Origin: a bacterium
Lineage (GTDB): Bacteria; Latescibacterota; UBA2968; GCA-2709665
DNA length: 7,511 nucleotides
Assembly: GCA_027619145.1 (NCBI GenBank)
Contig: JAQCGA010000190.1
Location: 1-7,511, forward strand
Reading direction: 5' to 3'
Shown here in pieces: positions 1 to 6,290 of the stretch. Both the position numbers and the translations under genes were made by a program. Numbering within the stretch: the first letter of the stretch is position 1; the number at the start of each line of letters is the position of its first letter. Under the pieces are notes generated by a model. The model was not told the DNA's origin and did no database searches. It saw nothing but the letters and a program-made list of their open reading frames with translations.

Positions 1-160
1 TTTGTGGGCGGCCGTGACGCGGGAGGTTCAGTACTCCAGGGGCGTACACGAGGGCCGCAGAAACCCGATCCGAGAGGTGTCGCGATTCTTCAAAACGGCG
101 AAGCCAGAGGATGCAGAACCAGAAAAACGGATCAAATCCAGAAACCCAGCGTGCCACGAC

Positions 161-673
161 TCATTCCGCCTCCGGCGGCGCACCCCCTCCCCGGCGCATA
201 AGCACCACAAGGAAATTCCGGTCCAGCGCGTCTTTCTCCCGGTGCGTTTGTTTCGTTCGCCACAGCAACTGTGGAGAGGCAAAAGGGATCTTCACACCGT
301 CCAACTCACGCCACTCGATATCCGAAACGGAGTCTCCGTAGGATATCCCACACGCAGTTCCCATCAGATCCACTGTAATTTCATCATTGACGCGCACCAC
401 CGCGTATTGCGCCACGTCGTCTGGACGCACTTCAAGCGATGCCTGGTCCGCAAGCACCGCCAGCGCACGGCACACCTTTGTAACGTTCTCAGGAGCCGCA
501 TCCACGAGCAGGTCCACGTCCATCGTCGTACGAAAAAGACCGTGCTCGATCATGGCCATACCTCCAACGACCAGGTACCTGGCGCCCTCTTCATTTAACC
601 TGCGGGCAATATGGATCAGGTCGTCTCGGGTCGGCGGTCTGCTTGATTGCGGATCTGCATCTGGTCGGTCCAC
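161..673 (-). CDS. MNT/AbiEii-like nucleotidyltransferase
   Basis: A 170-residue protein with the minimal nucleotidyltransferase fold signature. It has a GG motif at residues 37-38 (VVGGMAMIEHG), DVD at 52-54, and a third probable carboxylate at D102 (EITVDL), with the spacing expected of G[GS]-x(9-13)-DxD enzymes. The C-terminal stretch at about 136-155 (LLWRTKQT then REKDxxDxxFL) is typical of the DUF6036/AbiEii-like branch, whose members move an NMP or similar group onto a target, often as half of a toxin-antitoxin module. The start is GTG at 673, because no ATG precedes the GG motif; an AGGCC-like sequence lies just upstream. It overlaps the preceding small gene by 58 bp, implying translational coupling. 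Family assignment is firm from the motifs. The role as toxin or antitoxin, and the substrate, are inference. Confidence 0.85.
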   Translation of the reverse strand: MDRPDADPQSSRPPTRDDLIHIARRLNEEGARYLVVGGMAMIEHGLFRTTMDVDLLVDAAPENVTKVCRALAVLADQASLEVRPDDVAQYAVVRVNDEITVDLMGTACGISYGDSVSDIEWRELDGVKIPFASPQLLWRTKQTHREKDALDRNFLVVLMRRGGGAPPEAE

Positions 674-870
674 CAGGCCTCAGCCTCCTCGTGCGTTCTG
701 AAGCGCCAGACTCCCTTCGGCCACGTCACGCGCCCTTCACCCATCTCGTGCGCCAGACGCTGAAGGGCGTCACCCACCTCGAGTCCACCACTCGGTGGAC
801 GCCGCTTTCCCACCACTTTGGCGCCGGCAGGCAACGTATCCCATTGCGCTTTTGTTTCACGGTTCTTCAT
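616..870 (-). CDS. Small protein preceding the nucleotidyltransferase, putative TA partner
   Basis: An 84-residue soluble protein with no membrane segment. The N-terminal half is basic and linker-like; the C-terminal part (PKGVWRFRTHEEAEAWW) resembles short proteins encoded directly before AbiEii/DUF6036-like nucleotidyltransferases. The ATG at 870 is preferred over the upstream in-frame GTG at 885, because GAGG at 880-883 sits 9 nt before the ATG. Its 3' end overlaps the nucleotidyltransferase start by 58 bp, so the two are probably coupled as one two-gene unit. I do not recognise a named domain. Partnership with the nucleotidyltransferase is inferred from the overlap and from the recurring EEAxxW motif in such neighbours. 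Confidence 0.7.
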   Translation of the reverse strand: MKNRETKAQWDTLPAGAKVVGKRRPPSGGLEVGDALQRLAHEMGEGRVTWPKGVWRFRTHEEAEAWWTDQMQIRNQADRRPETT

Positions 871-974
871 AAATGATTTCCTCACAAAGTTGGATCACAA
901 CGTCAAAATCCCACCCCACCCGCGTTTCGGCAGGCAGTCTCCGGCTCCTGCCCCCGGCTGCGTGAGCCAGCCTT

Positions 975-2870
975 TCAGCCTTTCCGCCTTTCCATCGCGA
1001 GCACCCTCAGCAACGGGAAAATACTCTTCCACGCCCGCCTGCGATCCTGCTTTGTCAACCGGGCCTGCTCCACCGTTGGAATCTCCTCTACCCGAAGCCC
1101 CTCACGCATCGCCCGAATAGACACCTGGTACATTGCGCCCAGACCCGTTGCATCGGGTGCCAGCGCCTTTAGCGCAGACCGTTTGATTGCCCTGAATTCG
1201 CTCAGCGCATCACTGCAGTTTCCATAGAACAGCAAATTGGCCAGCAACGTAAACACCCGATTGCCGGTGCTCCGGTAGGCAAACCGACGGTCCCGGTCGT
1301 GCCGGGCACCGCCCTGGATAAACCGGGACGCCGTCACCATATCGCAGCCTTTCTCAAGTGCAATCAGCAACCGAGCAACATCCCGAACGTCCTGCCGTCC
1401 ATCCAGAGGAAAAAAAACGATGTGCTCTTGCGCACGCTCCAGTTCCTGCTTAAAAATAAAAGAAAGCGCGTCACGCCCTTCTGAAGCCAGCACCCGAATC
1501 CCTTTTCGGACCAGTCGGTCAACGGTATCATCTGAAGACCCCAGGTCCACGGCCAGCACCTCGGTAAAAAACTCGTGCGGCAATTCGTCCAGCACCCAGT
1601 CCAGGACCTGGACACTGTTGTGAGCCACCAGAACCAGGGTTGAGCCTTCCCGTGCCTGAACCTGCTGTTGCCGGAAAAATCGACCAAACAATTCCACCAC
1701 ATAATCCAGATCTGCCGTCTTCAAGTCCTGATGGCAACCCACGTAAAACCCGTTCCGGTTAATCCAATCTGCAACCGGGTAATCCTCCTCCTGAATGCCC
1801 AGCAACCGTTTGTGCACCGGCTGGTTGGTCAACGGCAACATATCGCGCGTCTCCACTCCGTTCTCTTCCAGGAATTGCACAAACGCACCCTTCTCCTGAT
1901 CCCGCAGCACAATGGGAAACATCATAAACGAATGCTCGTTCCCCTCTCGAATTTGCGGAAACTGCAATAAATTGTCGTACTCCGACAACGCCCGGGTCAA
2001 ATACGCCGCATTCTCCCGCCGCCTCTGCACCATCTCCTCCCACCCTTCCAGTTGCCCCAATCCCAGGGCCGCTTCCATCTCCGTCACCCGAAAAGAATGC
2101 CCCAGACTTACAAACGAAAACCGTCGCTCCACAATCATTCGCAATTCTTCAGCAGATAAATCGTCATCATCATCAATGCTCAAATAAATCGAATCCCGCC
2201 CGTGATTCATCAACGAACGCAGCTTCACCGCGTACTCCGGACTATTCGTCGTATTCAACCCACCCACACCCGTTGTCAACAAATGTGCCGCATACGTGGA
2301 AAAACAACCGATATCACCCAAACCACCCACATTGCGCCCCCGGTACCCGGCAAACATCGTCTCCGCAGAATCCTCAATCACCTTCAATCCATGCCGAGCC
2401 GCAATTTCCAGAATCGGCTCCATATCACACGGCTGCCCGAACAAATGAACCGGAATGATCGCCCGCGTCCGGGGTGTAATCGCCGCTTCAATCAACGCAG
2501 GATCCATTCCGTAATACGCCGGGTCCACATCCACCAGCACCGGCCGCATTCGGTTGTGAAACACGATATTTACCGTGGATACAAACGTAACGGCCGGCAC
2601 AACAACCTCATCGTCGTCCTGCCAGCCGTGTAATTCCTTCATCGCACCCAGCGCAATCTGTAAGGCACTCGTCCCACTGCTGCTCATCACCCCAAACCGA
2701 CACCCGTGCAACCGGGCAAACCGATCCTCAAATTCCTGAGTCATTGGCCCGTAAGAAAGCCTGTTATTATCCAGCGCCTGGTTCACCAGCGCCCGGGCAC
2801 GCGGCGTAATATTCAGCGTACCAACGCCAATAACAGGACGTTGTGGTAATTTATCCATGAGCATTCCCAT
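975..2870 (-). CDS. DegT/DnrJ/EryC1/StrS-type PLP enzyme (Lys to His) fused to a GT2-like domain
   Basis: A 631-residue two-domain protein. Residues about 10-395 form a sugar aminotransferase-fold (AHBA_syn/DegT) domain: GTLNITPRA near the start, the PLP-phosphate loop SSGTSAL at about 64-70, PVHLFGQPCDM at about 140, and EDSAE at 166-170 with the Asp that contacts the pyridine nitrogen. In the active-site loop (STYAAHLLTTGVGG) the Schiff-base Lys position is His196, as in ColD and RfbH/E1 sugar 3-dehydratases, so ordinary transamination is doubtful. The domain closes with FYVGCHQDL. Residues about 408-631 are GT2/DPM1-like: VDLGSSDDT, PLDGRQD, ASRF and SDALSEFRAIKR. They lack a clear transmembrane tail, and the DxD motif is altered. 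Typical DegT proteins end near 370-400 residues, so the extra 230 are a fusion. A TTG at 2903 overlaps the upstream stop (TTGA); ATGs at 2870, 2864 and 2858 are alternatives with AAGG nearby. The start is uncertain, the family assignment strong. Confidence 0.88.
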   Translation of the reverse strand: MGMLMDKLPQRPVIGVGTLNITPRARALVNQALDNNRLSYGPMTQEFEDRFARLHGCRFGVMSSSGTSALQIALGAMKELHGWQDDDEVVVPAVTFVSTVNIVFHNRMRPVLVDVDPAYYGMDPALIEAAITPRTRAIIPVHLFGQPCDMEPILEIAARHGLKVIEDSAETMFAGYRGRNVGGLGDIGCFSTYAAHLLTTGVGGLNTTNSPEYAVKLRSLMNHGRDSIYLSIDDDDDLSAEELRMIVERRFSFVSLGHSFRVTEMEAALGLGQLEGWEEMVQRRRENAAYLTRALSEYDNLLQFPQIREGNEHSFMMFPIVLRDQEKGAFVQFLEENGVETRDMLPLTNQPVHKRLLGIQEEDYPVADWINRNGFYVGCHQDLKTADLDYVVELFGRFFRQQQVQAREGSTLVLVAHNSVQVLDWVLDELPHEFFTEVLAVDLGSSDDTVDRLVRKGIRVLASEGRDALSFIFKQELERAQEHIVFFPLDGRQDVRDVARLLIALEKGCDMVTASRFIQGGARHDRDRRFAYRSTGNRVFTLLANLLFYGNCSDALSEFRAIKRSALKALAPDATGLGAMYQVSIRAMREGLRVEEIPTVEQARLTKQDRRRAWKSIFPLLRVLAMERRKG

Positions 2871-2899
2871 GCCTTCTCTTCGGGCTTTTATCGCGTTCG

Positions 2900-3118
2900 T
2901 CAACCAGCCGGCACCCGCTCTGCCTGAAGTGTTACACTCACTTCACCCGCTTGAACCAGATTGCGCGTAGATGCGTTCAGAAACTCTACACTGACCGGTT
3001 CTCCGTCTTCCCCGTAGGAAATTACAACGCCTCCCGGCTCTTCAATCGCATCAACAGGTGGAACGTCGCGCACCACCACCAGCAATACGTCTGCTTCGGA
3101 ATCATATTGAATGCGCAT
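2900..3118 (-). CDS. DUF2283-family small protein, putative antitoxin-like partner
   Basis: A 72-residue protein with the DUF2283 pattern: an N-terminal YDSEADVLLVVVRD strand pair, then a central segment (GGVVISYGEDGEPVSVEFLNAS) in which a flexible acidic turn leads into a conserved VEFLNAS strand. It starts at ATG 3118, one base after the stop of the DUF4258-like gene, with GGAG about 8 nt upstream inside that gene's end. Its TGA sits at 2900-2902, where a TTG for the next gene could overlap. DUF2283 genes commonly neighbour DUF4258 genes, and the pair is generally suspected of being a toxin-antitoxin module. No experimental function is assumed here. Its place in a glycan operon is unusual. 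Confidence 0.8.
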   Translation of the reverse strand: MRIQYDSEADVLLVVVRDVPPVDAIEEPGGVVISYGEDGEPVSVEFLNASTRNLVQAGEVSVTLQAERVPAG

Positions 3119-3119
3119 C

Positions 3120-3377
3120 TTATGGCTCCTTCCAGTATCTTTCGGTCTTGCTGGTCCAGTATAGGGTCAGAATCTTCCGCCCACCTTCAACCTCCACAAA
3201 AGGCACACGCAGCAAACCATTGCCTCTTCTTTTTTGCGCAACAAAAACAGCACGATCTCCCGGTACAATTTGCTCAGGATTCATAAGCACAGCTTCGATT
3301 TCCTGGCACGTAATTCCCAGTTTCTTTTGCCACTCCTTCTGACGCACCTCGGCGTGCTGTGTCCACAAAATCATCAT
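3120..3377 (-). CDS. DUF4258-like small protein, putative RelE/BrnT-like toxin
   Basis: An 85-residue protein that fits the DUF4258 layout: an N-terminal W-T-x-H-A-x-x-R helix, a helix with GITCQEIEAVLMNPEQI, then beta strands (DRAVFVAQKRR, GLLRVPFVEV) ending in a KILTLYW strand. This outline matches compact RNase-like folds of the BrnT/RelE type, but catalytic residues cannot be assigned with confidence. Two adjacent ATGs (3377 and 3374) could start it; a GAGGG lies about 12 nt upstream. It follows the 59-residue membrane peptide by 38 bp and precedes the DUF2283 gene by 1 bp, so the two small genes form a tight pair. The toxin role is inference from the family pairing. Confidence 0.75.
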   Translation of the reverse strand: MMILWTQHAEVRQKEWQKKLGITCQEIEAVLMNPEQIVPGDRAVFVAQKRRGNGLLRVPFVEVEGGRKILTLYWTSKTERYWKEP

Positions 3378-3415
3378 TGGACTTTACGCCCTCTTCTTCG
3401 GACATTCGACCAGCT

Positions 3416-3595
3416 TTAAAACAACGTATAAATAAACGGCGCCACAGCCGTCCCATGCGTAAATACAATCAGGAGCCCAAATAGCATCAACATCAACACC
3501 ATCGGGATCATCCACCAGAGCTTCCGCTCCCAGAAAAAGGACAGCAATTCACCCATAATCCCCAGCTTGTCAAATACACGCTTGAAATATGCCAT
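3416..3595 (-). CDS. DUF5989/SxtK-like small membrane protein
   Basis: A 59-residue protein that short-ORF filters would miss. It has an amphipathic N-terminus (MAYFKRVFDKLGIMGELL), then FFWERKLWWMIP. One hydrophobic transmembrane segment spans about residues 28-45 (MIPMVLMLMLFGLLIVF), and the C-terminus is THGTAVAPFIYTLF. The last piece (GTAVAPFIYTLF) is the hallmark of the DUF5989 family, found beside NodU/CmcH-type carbamoyltransferases, including the sxtK position of saxitoxin clusters. It starts 8 bp after the carbamoyltransferase stop, and a perfect AGGAGG at 3600-3605 lies 4 nt before the ATG. It ends with TAA at 3416-3418. It is likely an inner-membrane partner of the carbamoyltransferase. 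Its biochemical role is unknown. Confidence 0.85.
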   Translation of the reverse strand: MAYFKRVFDKLGIMGELLSFFWERKLWWMIPMVLMLMLFGLLIVFTHGTAVAPFIYTLF

Positions 3596-3599
3596 TGTG

Positions 3600-3605
3600 C
3601 CTCCT
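3600..3605 (-). promoter_or_regulatory. Ribosome binding site of the DUF5989-like gene
   Basis: A perfect AGGAGG lies on the minus strand, overlapping the TAG stop of the carbamoyltransferase and 4 nt before the ATG at 3595. It supports the 59-residue frame as a real, efficiently translated gene coupled to its upstream neighbour. Confidence 0.7.
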
Positions 3606-5379
3606 ATTTGCTCACCAGGTAATTGCCCATCACCAGCAAATCCATTTCGCTGCGTTTGAATGTACTGTACGCATTTTCCGGCGTGGTCACAACCGGTTCC
3701 CCACGCAAATTGAAAGATGTATTGAGCAACACAGGCACACCAGTCGCCTCACCAAACGATCGAATCAACCTGTAATAAAGAGGATTCGTCTCCTCAAATA
3801 CGGTCTGAAGCCGCCCGGTCCCATCCACGTGTGTAATTGCGGGAATCACATCGTGTTTTTCCGGACGCACGGGTGTTACCAGCAACATAAAGCGGGCCGC
3901 ATCGTGTTCGGTCGCATCGGGCAGTTCGAAAAACTCCTCTGCCCGTTCTGCAAGCACAGATGGCGCAAACGGTCGGTACGGCTCCCGAAATTTAATTTTG
4001 GTATTCACCACATCCTTCATCTCTGCCCGCCTGGGGTCCGCCAAAATACTCCGGTTCCCCAGCGCTCGAGGCCCCCACTCAAACCGCCCCTGGTACCACC
4101 CGATCACCTTGCCGCTGGTCAGCGCACCCACTGTTTGGTCCAGTAAATCACGTTCGTTGAGCGCCTTTTTGTGAGCGATCCCTTCCCGCTTCAAGAAAGA
4201 CTCCACCTCATCATCCCCATAAGCCTTTCCCCAGTACGCATGTTTCATCACCAATTTCCGAGGTTGCCCCAGCATCGTGTGGTACACGTGCAACGCTGCC
4301 CCAAGCGCTCCACCACCATCTCCGGCAGCCGGCTGAATATAAATCCGTTGAAATCCAGATTCTTTTAGGATTCGTGTATTGGCTACACTATTCAATCCCA
4401 CTCCACCTGCAATACACAGGGCATCCAGACCGGTTTCCGCCCGGATACATTGGGCCATCTTTACAAGCACATCTTCCGTAACCCGCTGAATACTCGCCGC
4501 AATATCCGCATAATGCTGATTCATCCGGCAGAGCTCATCATAATTATCAGGCTTGTCTCCAAAATAATCTGGATATCCCGTTGAATCCGTAAAAAAATCG
4601 ATCTCCGGTGGACGGGGCTCACCGAATAGGTCTTCAAACTTCCGGTTGTAGGTCCGGCTCGTGGAATGGTGAAAACAGAAATAATCCATATCCAGACTGA
4701 ACGATCCATCTTCGTACTGCTGAATCACCTTCCATACTTTGTCAACATATTTGGGCTCGCCATAAGGCGCCATCCCCATCACCTTGTACTCGCCCTCGTT
4801 CACCTCAAATCCCAGGAAAGCCGTAAATGCACTGTACAGCAACCCCAGAGAATGCGGAAACCGGATTTCCTTGAACAATCGCAGGTCCGTACCTTTGCCT
4901 ACACCATACGTCGCAGTGGCCCACTCTCCTACCCCGTCCACCGTAAGCACAGCCGCTTCTTCAAACGGGGAAACCAGAAACGCACTCGCTGCGTGGGCCA
5001 GGTGGTGTTGCGTAAACAACACCTTGTCCTTCGGTACTCCTAATTCCTGCTGAATATGGTGCCGAACCCAGAGCTTGTCCACCAGCCACGTGATCATTGA
5101 CTCCCGGAATACCTTCCAGGACTTCGGATAGGTCTGAAGCGCCGTTGTCAAAATCCGCTCAAACTTCTCAAACGGTTTCTCGTAGAAAACCACGTAATCC
5201 AGATCTTGCGCCGAAATACCCCCTTCAGAAAGACAGAAATCAATAGCCAGGGCAGGAAAACCGAAGTCGTGTTTTTTGCGGGAGAATCGCTCTTCTTCAG
5301 CAGCAGCGATCAACTCTCCATCGCAGAGTAAAGCGGCTGCGGCATCGTGATAATAACAGGAAATTCCCAGAATATTCAT
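3604..5379 (-). CDS. NodU/CmcH-family O-carbamoyltransferase
   Basis: A 591-residue, full-length carbamoyltransferase of the NodU/CmcH/NovN/TobZ family, which uses carbamoyl phosphate and ATP (through a carbamoyl-adenylate) to carbamoylate a hydroxyl group. The N-terminal Kae1/ASKHA-like domain shows ISCYYHDAAAAL (4-15), AAEEERFSRKKHD (26-38), the metal-binding HHLAHAASAF (125-134), DGVGEW (148-153), GGVGLNS (325-331) and GDGGGALGAA (353-362). The C-terminal YrdC-like domain has GRFEWGPRALGNRS (431-444), REPYRPFAP (465-473) and LNTSFNLRGEPVV (552-564). The start is ATG 5379, where the family's usual MxILGIS begins and one base after the upstream stop; a longer frame to 5418 would add 13 atypical residues inside the upstream gene. 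GGAGG lies 13 nt before the ATG. No key residue is visibly missing. In this glycan locus the acceptor is probably a sugar hydroxyl (inference). Confidence 0.95.
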   Translation of the reverse strand: MNILGISCYYHDAAAALLCDGELIAAAEEERFSRKKHDFGFPALAIDFCLSEGGISAQDLDYVVFYEKPFEKFERILTTALQTYPKSWKVFRESMITWLVDKLWVRHHIQQELGVPKDKVLFTQHHLAHAASAFLVSPFEEAAVLTVDGVGEWATATYGVGKGTDLRLFKEIRFPHSLGLLYSAFTAFLGFEVNEGEYKVMGMAPYGEPKYVDKVWKVIQQYEDGSFSLDMDYFCFHHSTSRTYNRKFEDLFGEPRPPEIDFFTDSTGYPDYFGDKPDNYDELCRMNQHYADIAASIQRVTEDVLVKMAQCIRAETGLDALCIAGGVGLNSVANTRILKESGFQRIYIQPAAGDGGGALGAALHVYHTMLGQPRKLVMKHAYWGKAYGDDEVESFLKREGIAHKKALNERDLLDQTVGALTSGKVIGWYQGRFEWGPRALGNRSILADPRRAEMKDVVNTKIKFREPYRPFAPSVLAERAEEFFELPDATEHDAARFMLLVTPVRPEKHDVIPAITHVDGTGRLQTVFEETNPLYYRLIRSFGEATGVPVLLNTSFNLRGEPVVTTPENAYSTFKRSEMDLLVMGNYLVSK

Positions 5380-5380
5380 C

Positions 5381-5644
5381 TTAAAACTGTAACCTCCCCT
5401 TTTCCACACTATCTGCACGATCTGAAAAATCCGTCCACGCAGATGAACGCGCCCGCCGGATCTTCAACGGATCTGAAAAAATCCGAACGGCCAGCCCGAA
5501 TGGCAATACAATAATAAAGTAAAATACCGACAGCACCAGTCGCGCCTGAAAATCGCCAATCACACCTGCAATCTTCATCCAGCGAGCCCAGGCCCGCTGC
5601 CACCACTTCTTACGAGCTTCTAGCGTTCGCTCCGATCCTTCCAT
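5381..5644 (-). CDS. SxtJ-like small membrane protein
   Basis: An 87-residue protein with a basic, Trp-rich N-terminus (RKKWWQRAWARWMKIA) and one strong membrane segment at about 36-52 (LVLSVFYFIIVLPFGLAV). It continues with RIFSDPLKIRRARSSAW and ends in EKGRLQF. The LPFGLAVRIFSDPL stretch matches the small membrane proteins encoded immediately before NodU-type carbamoyltransferases (SxtJ-like, sxtIJK neighbourhood). The start is ATG 5644, chosen over an in-frame upstream codon at 5686 because GGAGG at 5654-5658 precedes it by 9 nt and it lies one base after the TAA of the wzz-like gene. Its own TAA is one base before the carbamoyltransferase ATG. It is likely a membrane anchor or partner of that enzyme (inference). 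Confidence 0.8.
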   Translation of the reverse strand: MEGSERTLEARKKWWQRAWARWMKIAGVIGDFQARLVLSVFYFIIVLPFGLAVRIFSDPLKIRRARSSAWTDFSDRADSVEKGRLQF

Positions 5645-5645
5645 A

Positions 5646-6290
5646 TTATGCCCCCTCCGGCATCCGCTCTTTTGCCTTCTGCACATACTCCAGGAAAAAT
5701 GCCAGAAACACAGACAGTACCAGCCCCATTGCGGTAGCCAGAAACACAGTATTCAATTGTGTCTCCGAAGGAACCCGTACAGCCTCCACTGCCCGTACGG
5801 CAATCTTCAGATCTCCAGGTTGATTTGCCTTGGCCACCCGTGCATCTTCCAAGAGATTCAAGAATTTCCCATACGTACTTTTATACGTATCAATATTGCG
5901 CGTCAACCGAGCCTGCATCAGTTCCAGATCCGCAATCTTCTTCGAGAGGTTTGTGGCTTCTTTATGAAGCCGTCTCAGTTCTTCTTCGCGAACTTTCGCA
6001 GGCTGCGGGGAACCAATTGAGAGCTTCAACGTGCTGATCTCTTTCTTCAGTCTCAGATACTCCGCGTTCAACGTTTGATAGAGTTCTTCGAGAGAACCCA
6101 GTTCTCCGGTCTTCCGGCTCAGTTCCACCTGTTTTTCCCGACGGATGGCTTCCAGACTGTCGGTTTCGACTTTCAACCGCAACAATTCTCGTTCCAGAAA
6201 ATTTTTTCGCGGGAGAAACAGATTGTAGCCCAGTTCCAGAGACGCCATTTCCCGGTAGAGATCCCCCGACACCGGGCTGGCAACCTCCAT
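5646..6290 (-). CDS. Wzz-like protein, C-terminal fragment (after frameshift)
   Basis: 214 residues that continue the Wzz-like protein in the next frame. They comprise a long heptad-like coiled-coil region (about 15-145: LEREL, LRLKVETDSLEAIRREKQ, LYQTLNAEYLRLKKEI and so on), a GNVR-like segment (ANQPGDLKIAVRAVEAVRVPSE at about 154-175), then a C-terminal transmembrane helix (TVFLATAMGLVLSVFLAFFLEYV) and a short cytoplasmic tail. This is the normal C-terminal half of a polysaccharide co-polymerase. The ATG at 6290 is only the first start codon after the break. The frame remains open further upstream (EIKTGV) to a TGA at 6312-6314, and GGAG lies only about 3 nt before the ATG, so independent initiation looks poor. 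Best read as the second half of a frameshifted gene. Confidence 0.8.
   Translation of the reverse strand: MEVASPVSGDLYREMASLELGYNLFLPRKNFLERELLRLKVETDSLEAIRREKQVELSRKTGELGSLEELYQTLNAEYLRLKKEISTLKLSIGSPQPAKVREEELRRLHKEATNLSKKIADLELMQARLTRNIDTYKSTYGKFLNLLEDARVAKANQPGDLKIAVRAVEAVRVPSETQLNTVFLATAMGLVLSVFLAFFLEYVQKAKERMPEGA
5654..5658 (-). promoter_or_regulatory. Ribosome binding site of the SxtJ-like gene
   Basis: GGAGG on the minus strand, 9 nt before the ATG at 5644 and inside the last codons of the wzz-like gene. It decides the start of the 87-residue protein and shows translational linkage to the upstream frame. Confidence 0.6.

Noticed and set aside
1..160. Open minus-strand frame running to about 28 through bases 1-160
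   Set aside because: Most of it is an out-of-frame reading of the nucleotidyltransferase gene, and the part beyond 161 shows no recognisable domain or ribosome site. I see no supported feature in 1-160.
929..952. Inverted repeat GGCAGG/CCTGCC between the fused PLP/GT2 gene and the small gene at 616-870
   Set aside because: A six-base stem with a 12-base loop and no T-tract on either side. It is too weak to call a terminator.
2202..2633. Long plus-strand open frame within the fused gene
   Set aside because: His/Arg/Gln-rich translation antisense to a strongly supported coding region, with no motif. It is a shadow of the real gene.
3274..3468. 64-codon minus-strand frame between the DUF5989-like and DUF4258-like genes
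   Set aside because: It overlaps both well-supported genes out of frame. Its sequence is atypical, and the two neighbours explain the region better.
3589..4146. Plus-strand open frame opposite the carbamoyltransferase
   Set aside because: It is fully antisense to conserved carbamoyltransferase motifs and has no recognisable domain.
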